This document shows, piece by piece, positions 26,286 to 34,703 of a DNA stretch of 59,967 bases. The translations under genes were made by a program, and so were the position numbers. Origin of the DNA: Chitinophagaceae bacterium (GTDB lineage Bacteria; Bacteroidota; Bacteroidia; Chitinophagales; Chitinophagaceae). The notes under the pieces were generated by a model, which ran no database searches, had not been told where the DNA came from, and was given only the letters and a program-made list of their open reading frames with translations. Where the stretch lies: positions 1 to 59,967 of the forward strand of contig JAICZH010000003.1 in assembly GCA_025933775.1 (NCBI GenBank). The letters run 5' to 3'. Position 1 is the first letter of the stretch, and each line of letters opens with the position of its first letter.

Positions 26286-27042
26286 ACTTAAAGTGATATT
26301 TATTGTTGATTGACTGAATTAGTTCTGTAGCCAATGTATCGGCATGGTTCAGCACACCGGAATACCCATAGTTTCTCGCTTTCAGATTTATGAAACTGTT
26401 GGCAAGTTTGTTTAAAGTAACAGTGTCTTTTACAAGCAATGGCATATCATACAAATCGCTATTTTCAAGTGGAATGTTATTCTGAATATTATCATCAATT
26501 TTTTTATTGAAATCTTTTTCGTCGCTTATAGCATCTTCCTGCGCATAAATATTATTTGATGCATCGTTCATATCTGTGGTTCTTAATTTTAGAATATAAT
26601 TTTGCACATACGCTGCATAACCTGCTATTTTCCCGGCAATATTCTTATCATCTATCAATCTTAAATTGCCCGAACTTTTTAATTGTTCAATGGTGGTTAG
26701 CGATGGTTCATAAGTTGTTGTCGCTACATTTACCGGTGTATTCCATTTACCCTGCAATACATAATTAAATCGTTTTGCATCTTTTGCATTTATATAAAGA
26801 GAATCAAGAATAGGGCGCAGGTAAATAAGTTTTTGCACTAAGTGGCTATACTGTGCCGTATCATATTGCAGCTCAGAAACCATTGAAGAAAGATATTCGC
26901 GCTCTTTTGATTTATCACCCAGATGTTCTCTTATACTCTCTGCAAAAAACCCAAGTGTTACAGCAAGAAATATCATTACAAATTCTAAAAAATATTCTTT
27001 GAAATTTTTCTTTGTTACGTGCGGGTGATGATGTACTTCCAT
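26284..27042 (-). CDS. DUF6090-family membrane protein
   Basis: 252 residues. The N-terminus MEVHHHPHVTKKNFKEYFLEFVMIFLAVTLGFFAESIREHLGDKSKEREYL is the family signature: a His-rich cytoplasmic start, one membrane helix (about 18-36), then an extracytoplasmic helical domain. Function unknown. Such genes tend to occur in multiple copies in Bacteroidota genomes, which fits the three decayed 5' fragments around this one (26152-26235, 27178-27228, 27916-27975). The conserved HHPHV could bind metal, but that is speculation. Confidence 0.8.
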   Translation of the reverse strand: MEVHHHPHVTKKNFKEYFLEFVMIFLAVTLGFFAESIREHLGDKSKEREYLSSMVSELQYDTAQYSHLVQKLIYLRPILDSLYINAKDAKRFNYVLQGKWNTPVNVATTTYEPSLTTIEQLKSSGNLRLIDDKNIAGKIAGYAAYVQNYILKLRTTDMNDASNNIYAQEDAISDEKDFNKKIDDNIQNNIPLENSDLYDMPLLVKDTVTLNKLANSFINLKARNYGYSGVLNHADTLATELIQSINNKYHFK

Positions 27043-27177
27043 TTGTTTAAGCTTGTTAGTTTCTGAATTATGTTTAAAAAATAGAATAACAAGATATGAA
27101 TTTACATTCTGTCATTTGAATTAATCGAGGATTCTTTTTTAAATTTATTTGTTTAAAAGGAATTTTTAAAAACAGAA

Positions 27178-27228
27178 ATAAGAGGTAATCATCATCCGCA
27201 CGTAAAAGAAAAAAAACTCAAAGAGTAA
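27178..27228 (+). pseudogene. Decayed DUF6090 fragment 2 (opposite strand)
   Basis: On the plus strand, starting from ATA where ATG would be, the frame reads IRGNHHPHVKEKKLKE and stops. It aligns with MEVHHHPHVTKKNFKE of the intact gene. It lies just upstream of the toxin-antitoxin promoter, pointing away from the intact gene. It cannot be translated from a normal start. Confidence 0.6.
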
Positions 27229-27235
27229 AAACATT

Positions 27236-27266
27236 TTGGATATTGTTATTACATTTTTTATTTTTG
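27236..27266 (+). promoter_or_regulatory. Bacteroidota-type promoter of the mazEF-like operon
   Basis: TTG at 27236-27238 and TATTTTTG at 27259-27266 (match to TAnnTTTG), separated by 20 bases. The antitoxin ATG lies 15 bp downstream, leaving a very short leader. Confidence 0.5.
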
Positions 27267-27280
27267 TTAAAACATTTACG

Positions 27281-27559
27281 ATGCAAACTAATTTAAAAAA
27301 GATAGGTAATTCGTTTGGAGTAATTCTTAATAAAAAACTTCTTAGTCAGGCTGGCATCAGCACTGCGACTGATATTATTATCGAAGCAAAGGATAATGCC
27401 ATTATAATATCTTCTATAGCAGAAAGAAAGCCGCTGAACAGAGATCTGAGCACCTGGAGAAAGCAGATAAAGGCGGCTATTAAAAAAGGCGAAAAGCCTG
27501 AAAAAAGTGTGTGGGGAAACCGGTTAAGTGAACGTGAAGAAAAGGAATGGACATGGTAA
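27281..27559 (+). CDS. MazE-like antitoxin (AbrB/SpoVT fold)
   Basis: 92 residues from the ATG at 27281, chosen over an upstream start at 27236 because MQTNLKKIGNSFGVILNKKLLSQAGI begins the swapped-hairpin AbrB DNA-binding domain directly. Residues 1-48 form that domain. The C-terminal part (LSTWRKQIKAAIKKGEKPEKSVWGNRLSEREEKEW) is charged and should wrap the toxin, as in MazE. The stop overlaps the toxin start by 13 bases (translational coupling). Antitoxins of this type usually repress their own promoter. The pair sits between decayed DUF6090 fragments. Confidence 0.85.
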   Translation: MQTNLKKIGNSFGVILNKKLLSQAGISTATDIIIEAKDNAIIISSIAERKPLNRDLSTWRKQIKAAIKKGEKPEKSVWGNRLSEREEKEWTW

Positions 27560-27885
27560 AAACAATTAAACAATTTGATGTATGGGTTGTGGAATTTGAC
27601 CCTGCCGTTGGATCGGAGATAAAGAAATCGCGGCCGGCTGTAATAGTTTCAAATAATATAATTAATGATTTATATGCTACTGTAATGGTTGCCCCGCTCA
27701 CAAGCACCATCAGGCATTATCCTTCAAGAATAGACACTGGGTTTGGCCAAAAAGGCGGCCAGATAGCAGTAGATCAATTAAAGTGCTTTGATAAAGTAAG
27801 ATTGAAAAAAAAGATAGGAACCATTCCGAAAGCAGAATGCGATGATCTCATAGAGATGCTTTCCTACATTTTTCAACCGGAATAA
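27547..27885 (+). CDS. MazF/PemK-family endoribonuclease toxin
   Basis: 112 residues. The family pattern is complete: FDVWVVEFDPAVGSEIKKSRPAVIVSNN, VMVAPLTSTIRHYPSRID, GGQIAVDQLKCFDKVRLKKKIGTI. The Arg of RPAVIVS and the Thr/Ser of APLTS correspond to the catalytic pair known for MazF. It should cut mRNA at short sequences when free of its antitoxin. A second start two codons later (27553) is possible. It overlaps the antitoxin gene by 13 bases. No T-run terminator follows; instead a DUF6090 fragment begins about 30 bp after the stop. Confidence 0.9.
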   Translation: MDMVKTIKQFDVWVVEFDPAVGSEIKKSRPAVIVSNNIINDLYATVMVAPLTSTIRHYPSRIDTGFGQKGGQIAVDQLKCFDKVRLKKKIGTIPKAECDDLIEMLSYIFQPE

Positions 27886-27915
27886 TTTTGATAAAAGTAT
27901 TATAGCATTCAGACC

Positions 27916-27975
27916 GCAAGAAATATCATTACAAATTCCAAAAAATATCTCTTTGATTTTTTTTCTTTTACTTAT
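27916..27975 (-). pseudogene. Decayed DUF6090 fragment 3
   Basis: About 45 bases match the intact gene region 26963-27010 with few differences. On the minus strand it encodes KKSKRYFLEFVMIFL, equal to KKNFKEYFLEFVMIFL of the intact protein, but the His-rich start is lost. Together with fragment 2 it brackets the toxin-antitoxin pair. Confidence 0.7.
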
Positions 27976-28121
27976 GCAGCAAGGATTGAGATTAAATTTT
28001 TATTGTGAGTTTTAGTTGGTTTCAATTTGCAGTTTTAATTGTGAAGATTAAATCTCATTTGTTTGGTAGCAAAAGGGGCTCATATCATCCATAAAAAAAA
28101 TGAAATTTATTTTTAAATATT

Positions 28122-31100
28122 TTACCATTCACTTTCTACAAAATACATTTCAATCATTCCTTTATTTTTTGCAGCGCGTTTACCACGAAATGTACAATTG
28201 AATTTATCTTTAATAAGATCGTAAGTGCTTTGAGAAATATTTATTTTATTCGGCTCGCTGTTTTGTTCCATGCGTGAAGCGGTGTTCACTGTATCGCCCC
28301 AAATATCAAATGCAAATTTTTTATCGCCTACAACGCCCGCCACGAGCGGCCCTGTGTGAATGCCTATGCGTACATCAAAATAATTTTGTGCATTGGTATT
28401 TTGCCTGAATGAACAAATAAACTCAATGATTTCCATCGCGGCTTTTATCACATTTACAGCGCTGTGATCTTTTTTATCTGGTAATCCGCTAACACATAAA
28501 TACGCATCGCCAATTGTTTTTATTTTTTCAATATTATATTTTGAAATGATTTCATCAAACTTTTTAAAACACGTATCAATTATTGCAACCAATTCTTCGG
28601 GGGAAAGTTTTTCACTTTTGCTGGTAAAATTTTCAAAGTCAGTAAACATAACAGTGGCCACTTCATAGCTGCGTGGTTTCGTGTTTCCGGTTTGCTTTAA
28701 TTCGTTGGCGATATCTTCTGGTAAAATATTTAATAATAAATCATCTGATTTTTTCTTTTCGATTCTTAATTCATTCGTTCTTTCTTCCACTTTATGCTCA
28801 AGCTCATTATAAAACAATGCATTTTCAATTGATATCGCCATTTGACCTGCTAATAATTTCAAGAGCCCCACACGTTTTTCAGTAAATGCGCCAAGAGTAA
28901 GATCATTGGCAAGATAAATGACCGCCTGAATTTTTCCCATGTTCAACAAAGGAATGCAAAGAATAGATTTCGATTCATTATTTTTTATGAATACATCATT
29001 ACTGAAAAGCTGGCTCCTTGCGGCGTCATCAAGAATAACGGTTTCCTGAGTCATATATACATAATTTATCACAGATTCTGCAAGCAAATTATTTTTTGAA
29101 ACGGGAACTGATTGCATAATTTTTATTTCTTCGTCTCCGGCTGTTATTTCAGCTTCAATATATCGTTCGCCATTTTTTTCCATGATAAGAAAACCCGTTT
29201 GCGCGCCGGCATTTTCTAAAATTATCTGCATCATTTTTTTTAAGAGCTTTGGTAAAATTATTTCGCCAGATAATGCAGAGGAGGCTTTTAAAATCGTTTC
29301 AAGGTCAATGTTTCCGGTTCTCTCTCTTGTAGTTTCCTGCAATGATTCCATTTGCCATTCTGCAGCACCGCCGCCTCTAAGCTGTGTATATTGCTTTTCC
29401 ATCTCTTTTAATTTTGCATCAGCGCCCCAGCGTTTATAAACCCTGTATGCATTTTGCAAATAAAAATTGGCAAGCAAATCCTGTTTTGTATTTACAAAAA
29501 AACGGCCTGCTCTTTCCCAGCAATAAGCAATATCATTTGTCATCCCGTTTTCGGTTCCAAATTTCAGCGCTTTATCATACAATATTTTTGCGGCTTCGTT
29601 ATTTCCTTTTAAATAATTGTATTCGGCTTCGAGTAAAAATATTTTGTGGCTATAATTTTGCGGGCATTCTTTTTCATATTTTTTTAAAAAATGAATATCC
29701 TTTGTAATCTGTGCCAGCGCTGCTTTTCGTGAGGGAGCGCTTAATGGAATATCTGAAATAAGCAGCGAACGATAATAATAAAATAAAGGATACAAAGCAG
29801 TTCCCTTCACACTTTCCTGAAAGCGCTCTGCGAGTGAAAGATATTTTTTTGCATTGCTGTTCAAATTAAATACCAAAGCGAGATATAATTTCTGCAGGTA
29901 TAAATTTTGAAAATAAATTTCATTGCTCTTGGTTACGTCGCTAATATCCATTTGCGATTCAGAAAAAATTTTTCCATTCAGCTCATCAGGGTTTTGTGTT
30001 TCTTCCAAAAGGTTGGCGATTGACTGGCGAAATACGCGCAATCTTTTTAATGTAAGATCTTGCTTAAATTTTTCAATAGTTCCATCAAGGGCTTCTGCTT
30101 TTTTATACAGTTCCTGCAGTGGATAACCCATAATGAATAACTGGTAAACGATATTGTGCGCTGCATAAGAAGCGTATTCGCTATCGCCCGATTCCAGTGA
30201 GCTTTTGAAAGATTTGTCGAGATCGTGAATGGTTTCAGGAAAAGGTTTTTTCCAGTGGGTTAAAAAAATATTGCCCGTTACCATAATGGAGCCAATCAAT
30301 TCTTCAGCATGTATTTTTTTTGCAAGATGCAGGGCAATTTCTCCGAAATGAATTCCTTTATCTGTTTCGTTTAAATAAACGCTTAAAATATATCCATAAG
30401 CCACAAAGCTGAAAGGTGATTTACGCGACAAGCCATGCTTTACAGTAAGACTTATCATTTTAAAAACGAGTATCGGAACCAGGGTGGGAACTGCAAAAAA
30501 TGAAGCCGAAGAAATATCGGATAAAATGCGCATAGCTGCATTTTTTTCAGCGTTTTTCATTTCGGGCAAGTTGTTGAAATAATCCATAGATTTATTTCGC
30601 AACAAGAATTTGGTTTTTAATAAATCTTTTGTAACCTGCAACCTGCCTGGGTTTGCGGGCAAATCTATTCCAAGTTTTTTAAGAATGTTTAAGCCTAGCG
30701 TTACCGCTTCCGAAGGTTTATTTTGAGCAATAAGCTTTTTAATATTTATTTCATACGCTTTGGCAGAATCAATTAATGACTGGCTGTTTTGTAATATTTT
30801 ATTTACAAAATTATCTACTTTATCATACCGCGCAGATAAGTAAGCGGCATCGGCTGCGTTGGTTGTTATTTGCAATAAAAGATCATAATGATTTTGCCAA
30901 TCACTTTCATCCAGTACATTTAAACCTTTTTCAAAATATTGTAAAGCCTGCGGGTAAGCTGTTGATGCCATTGCTTTATGCCCGGCAGAAAGATTTAAGT
31001 TGGCGAGATATAATTTTTCTTTTTGGTCTGTAATTTCATCTGCGCCTAAGTTCCATTGATTCACGAGTTCAAATAATTTTTCCTGCAACTCACTTTCGTT

Positions 31101-33221
31101 GAAATGTGCTGATAATCGCCGGCCATTTAAAAGATGTATAGAAGATTTTTCTTCATTGGGTATTAATGAATAAATAGTTTGTTGTATGCGGTCATGAGCA
31201 AATTTATATTCAGCAGATGAAGGAATAATAAGCCCTTCGGTAACTGAAAGCTTTAATAAATTTTCTATATTTTTTTCGCTGGTTTGTTTTATTACAGAAA
31301 GATTTCTTTTGGTAAATCTGTTTCCAATGCTGGATGCAGTTTTTAATAAACTTAATGTTTCTTCAGGAAGTTTTACAATAAAAGAAGTCATTAATTCTAC
31401 TACGTTTCCCGACACATTCATTTGCAAAATAAGGTCGGTATTCCATTGCCAATGCATTTGCTCAAAATCAAAGCGGAGGAGGCTTTCATCATATATTGAT
31501 TTTAAAAATTGCCGTACATAAAATGCATTTCCTTTAGTTTTATTGTAAACAATATCTGCCAGAAAAGAAATGTTTTCCTGGGTAGTGAGCAATGCATCTT
31601 TAATTAGTTTTAATACATCATCATACAAAAGATCTTTTAAAAATAATTCTTCAAAAGCGGCGTGATCTTCTTTCAGCTCGTGCAATATTTTAGAGAGCGG
31701 GTGTTTTTCATTCACTTCATTTTTGCGATAGCCGCCAATGAGCATGAGATATTTCACATCTTTATTTTCGGCAATAAGTTTAAAAAGATTTAATGAAGAA
31801 ACATCGGCCCATTGCAGGTCATCCACAAAAATAATGAGCGGCGAATCTTTCACCGCAATCGCTTTTATAAACCGGATAAATTCATAATTAAAACGGTTTT
31901 GCGCTTCAATGCCTTTTAATTCCGGAACGTCTGATTGTTTGCCCACAAGGGTTTCAATACCGGGCATAAATTGGGTTAATAATTTTCCGGAATTTCCCAA
32001 TGCGTCAGTAATTCTTTTTTTCCATTGAGCCTGAAAAATAGTATCGCCTGCAAGAATGAGCTGCGCCAGCTCATTAAATGCCTGAACAAAAGTGGCATAA
32101 GGCGTATCAGAACTTATCTGGTCAAATTTTCCTTTTATAAAAATTCCCTTTTTTGCTGATGCAGAAATTTTGAGAGACTCTGCAAGCGCCGATTTGCCGC
32201 TGCCGGAATAACCGGAAACAAAAAGCGTTTGCCCATGACCGCCTGCCTCTCCGGGTAGGTTAGTACTTTTTTCAAACAACTGATTTAAAAAATCAATTTC
32301 TTTTTCTCTTCCAAATAATTTATTTGAAAAAAATAATTTACCGGAAAAATCAAATGCAGCAATGGGAAATGTAATTGCTGCCGGGTTATTTGTTTTATCA
32401 TCTGAAATAAGCTCCAGCGCTTTTTCCAGATCATGCTTTACACCAAATGCTGACTGGTAGCGGTCTTCAGCATTTTTTTCGAGCAGCTTCATTATGATAT
32501 TTGAAATCACTTCGGGTACATCTTTATTAATAATATGAGGCGCAACAGGTGTTTTGGCAATGTGCGAATAAATCAGTTCCATGCCTTCATTACTTTCAAA
32601 AGGCAGCTCGCCGGTGAAGAGTTTATAAAGAATAATCCCAAACGAATACAAGTCTGCGCGCATATCAACAGCGCGGTTAATGCGGCCCGTTTGTTCCGGC
32701 GCTATATATTTTAAAACTTCAATTTCGTGTTCATCTAAAGAATTCAATTCTTCATGTAACGGATTACCATCTGATGCGAGGCCAAAGTCTATAAAAAAAA
32801 TTTTATTGGTATTTTGTTCAATTAAAATATGAGAAGGATGTATGCGCCGGTGAAAAATATTTTCTTTGTGCAAAACAGCCAGCGCCGAAGCTATATCGGT
32901 TGACAGTGCGCATTGCTGTGCAAGATTCAATTTCTGTGAAGTAAAAATTTTGCTTAGCTCTGTGCCATCAATATATTCTAAAAAAATGGCTGCGTGATCG
33001 TCAACATTTTCTTTTTTAAAAGCTTTTCTTACACAACTGCATGTAGTTTTGGAACATATTTCAAATTCATTTTCTAAATGATTTTGTATTTCTTTTGCGG
33101 GAAATTCTTCTTTTAAAACTTTGATGCACGAAGGCTTGGCTAGGCCATTGGAGGCGGTTTTCATGATCAACGATTCAAAACCATAATGAATAACATTGGC
33201 ATGATCTATATTTTTTATCAT
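28122..33221 (-). CDS. Pseudokinase - AAA/STAND ATPase - GAF - adenylate cyclase fusion
   Basis: 1699 residues. Residues 1-265 are a Ser/Thr kinase-like domain: Lys34 in CIKVLKEE and DFG (145-147) are kept, and APEQTGRINRAVDMRADLYSFG is typical. The catalytic loop, however, reads HRRIHPSHIL (124-133) instead of HRDxKPxN, so the catalytic Asp, Lys and Asn are all replaced. Next comes an ATPase with Walker A GYSGSGKS (337-344) and Walker B LIIFVDDLQWAD (462-473), then a long helical repeat region to about 1290. A GAF domain (about 1300-1465) and a coiled linker precede a class III cyclase (1495-1699) with metal Asp1528 and Asp1572. Lys1568 and Asp1639 mark an adenylate cyclase, and Arg1650 is present. 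No membrane segments. Single gene. Confidence 0.9.
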   Translation of the reverse strand: MIKNIDHANVIHYGFESLIMKTASNGLAKPSCIKVLKEEFPAKEIQNHLENEFEICSKTTCSCVRKAFKKENVDDHAAIFLEYIDGTELSKIFTSQKLNLAQQCALSTDIASALAVLHKENIFHRRIHPSHILIEQNTNKIFFIDFGLASDGNPLHEELNSLDEHEIEVLKYIAPEQTGRINRAVDMRADLYSFGIILYKLFTGELPFESNEGMELIYSHIAKTPVAPHIINKDVPEVISNIIMKLLEKNAEDRYQSAFGVKHDLEKALELISDDKTNNPAAITFPIAAFDFSGKLFFSNKLFGREKEIDFLNQLFEKSTNLPGEAGGHGQTLFVSGYSGSGKSALAESLKISASAKKGIFIKGKFDQISSDTPYATFVQAFNELAQLILAGDTIFQAQWKKRITDALGNSGKLLTQFMPGIETLVGKQSDVPELKGIEAQNRFNYEFIRFIKAIAVKDSPLIIFVDDLQWADVSSLNLFKLIAENKDVKYLMLIGGYRKNEVNEKHPLSKILHELKEDHAAFEELFLKDLLYDDVLKLIKDALLTTQENISFLADIVYNKTKGNAFYVRQFLKSIYDESLLRFDFEQMHWQWNTDLILQMNVSGNVVELMTSFIVKLPEETLSLLKTASSIGNRFTKRNLSVIKQTSEKNIENLLKLSVTEGLIIPSSAEYKFAHDRIQQTIYSLIPNEEKSSIHLLNGRRLSAHFNESELQEKLFELVNQWNLGADEITDQKEKLYLANLNLSAGHKAMASTAYPQALQYFEKGLNVLDESDWQNHYDLLLQITTNAADAAYLSARYDKVDNFVNKILQNSQSLIDSAKAYEINIKKLIAQNKPSEAVTLGLNILKKLGIDLPANPGRLQVTKDLLKTKFLLRNKSMDYFNNLPEMKNAEKNAAMRILSDISSASFFAVPTLVPILVFKMISLTVKHGLSRKSPFSFVAYGYILSVYLNETDKGIHFGEIALHLAKKIHAEELIGSIMVTGNIFLTHWKKPFPETIHDLDKSFKSSLESGDSEYASYAAHNIVYQLFIMGYPLQELYKKAEALDGTIEKFKQDLTLKRLRVFRQSIANLLEETQNPDELNGKIFSESQMDISDVTKSNEIYFQNLYLQKLYLALVFNLNSNAKKYLSLAERFQESVKGTALYPLFYYYRSLLISDIPLSAPSRKAALAQITKDIHFLKKYEKECPQNYSHKIFLLEAEYNYLKGNNEAAKILYDKALKFGTENGMTNDIAYCWERAGRFFVNTKQDLLANFYLQNAYRVYKRWGADAKLKEMEKQYTQLRGGGAAEWQMESLQETTRERTGNIDLETILKASSALSGEIILPKLLKKMMQIILENAGAQTGFLIMEKNGERYIEAEITAGDEEIKIMQSVPVSKNNLLAESVINYVYMTQETVILDDAARSQLFSNDVFIKNNESKSILCIPLLNMGKIQAVIYLANDLTLGAFTEKRVGLLKLLAGQMAISIENALFYNELEHKVEERTNELRIEKKKSDDLLLNILPEDIANELKQTGNTKPRSYEVATVMFTDFENFTSKSEKLSPEELVAIIDTCFKKFDEIISKYNIEKIKTIGDAYLCVSGLPDKKDHSAVNVIKAAMEIIEFICSFRQNTNAQNYFDVRIGIHTGPLVAGVVGDKKFAFDIWGDTVNTASRMEQNSEPNKINISQSTYDLIKDKFNCTFRGKRAAKNKGMIEMYFVESEW

Positions 33222-33429
33222 TGCAAAATGGTTTTTGAAAAATATTTTATTCTTTACAGCAATATTGGATTGAAAAGATTAAGGACGTTTTTTTAGGATA
33301 TGATAGTTACGTTGAAGTTAAATCATCTTTGCTAAATATTTATTTTTACAATTATCATTCTCATTACATAATTAATTTGTTTAAATTAGATTCCTGAAAA
33401 AGCGAAACTGAAATTTAATATTTTTTTCA

Positions 33430-34692
33430 ATGATACGCCAAAACCCGCTCACATTGCTTACACCGGTAAGAACTGATTGCGTTGAGAAATTAAATATCAT
33501 ACTTGAGAAATTTAAAGTAGGACTTAACGCCAGCCTCAATGAAAGATTCAATAAGCTCGGCACCCTTCATTATGCACGTTGGTTCATACTTCGCGAAGAT
33601 TCGTTCCGTGATAAAACTGCAATGCCTTTGCAGGAACGATTGGTTTTTTCATCCAACTTCGATGGCGAAATTGATGAGCATGTAAAAGATTTAGTAACTA
33701 TTTTTCCTGAATACTTTGATGAATTATATGAATGTTGTGAAGATTATCCCAAAGCAGAAATTAGAAACACCGAAAGCAGAAAAAATTATTTATTGAAATG
33801 GAAAGTGCCCATCACTGCTTTTTATGTAGGCGCTCCCGGCCGCAGCTTGAAACAAATACAACAGGAAGATGCATTAAAAAATTATATCTGGAATTTTATA
33901 AATAAAAATAATTGGAATGGCACATCTGCATTGCAAATTCAAAAAGCAATTCGGCAGCATGTAGATGAAAATCCTGAATTTGAATGGTCGAAGAAACAAG
34001 CGCCTGTAAAAAAAATAAACTGGCCGGGATTAGCTGTAATGACTTTGATCATTATAATTCTTTCGCCTGTTTTAATTACATGGGTTTTGTATTTGCATTT
34101 TTTTCATGAAAGAAGAGATACAAATTGTTATGATAAAAGAAGCCAGCTCAATGATGATCTTGTTCGCAGGCTGGAAATGGATGAAGACTTGTTCAACCAA
34201 AATCAATTTACGCAAGTGCTGGTGATGAAGCCAGGCCCGGTGCGGCTTGTAACGGTTCAGGCATTGATGTTATTTTCAAGAACGCTGATCAAAAATTTAT
34301 TTGTAAAAGGAAAGCTGATGGGAATACCAACCATTCATTTTGCCAGGTGGGTCTTAATAGATAATAATAAACACATGATGTTTTTCAGCAATTTTGATGG
34401 GAGCTGGAATCAATATCTTTGCGATTTCATTGATAAATCGGGATGGGGATTAACATCCATTTTCAGCAATACCAAAAATTTTCCCAAAACAAATTTTGTA
34501 TTTACCGGCGGCGCTTATGATGAAGAACATTTTCTTGCATGGAGCCGCGGCACGCAAATTCTTACGCAGGTTTGGTACAGCGCTTATCATCATCTTTCAA
34601 TAAAAAATATTATCAACAATACTTCAATAAGAAATGAGCTGCGCAAAAATTTATCAGAAAAAAAAGCACAATTATTTCTTAAAAGATTTTAA
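33430..34692 (+). CDS. Internally duplicated membrane protein linked to DyP peroxidase
   Basis: 420 residues: domain A (about 1-190), one membrane helix (198-224, WPGLAVMTLIIIILSPVLITWVLYLHFF region) and domain B (about 255-420). The domains share a signature: HYARW (47-51) and FSSNFDG (73-79) in A, HFARW (303-307) and FFSNFDG (318-324) in B. This points to a duplication and fusion of one ancestral domain around a membrane anchor. No signal peptide. The gene is 11 bp upstream of the peroxidase gene on the same strand, so they are surely co-transcribed. Function unknown; a membrane scaffold or substrate-handling partner for the peroxidase is an inference. Confidence 0.75.
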   Translation: MIRQNPLTLLTPVRTDCVEKLNIILEKFKVGLNASLNERFNKLGTLHYARWFILREDSFRDKTAMPLQERLVFSSNFDGEIDEHVKDLVTIFPEYFDELYECCEDYPKAEIRNTESRKNYLLKWKVPITAFYVGAPGRSLKQIQQEDALKNYIWNFINKNNWNGTSALQIQKAIRQHVDENPEFEWSKKQAPVKKINWPGLAVMTLIIIILSPVLITWVLYLHFFHERRDTNCYDKRSQLNDDLVRRLEMDEDLFNQNQFTQVLVMKPGPVRLVTVQALMLFSRTLIKNLFVKGKLMGIPTIHFARWVLIDNNKHMMFFSNFDGSWNQYLCDFIDKSGWGLTSIFSNTKNFPKTNFVFTGGAYDEEHFLAWSRGTQILTQVWYSAYHHLSIKNIINNTSIRNELRKNLSEKKAQLFLKRF

Positions 34693-34703
34693 AATAAAAC
34701 CGG

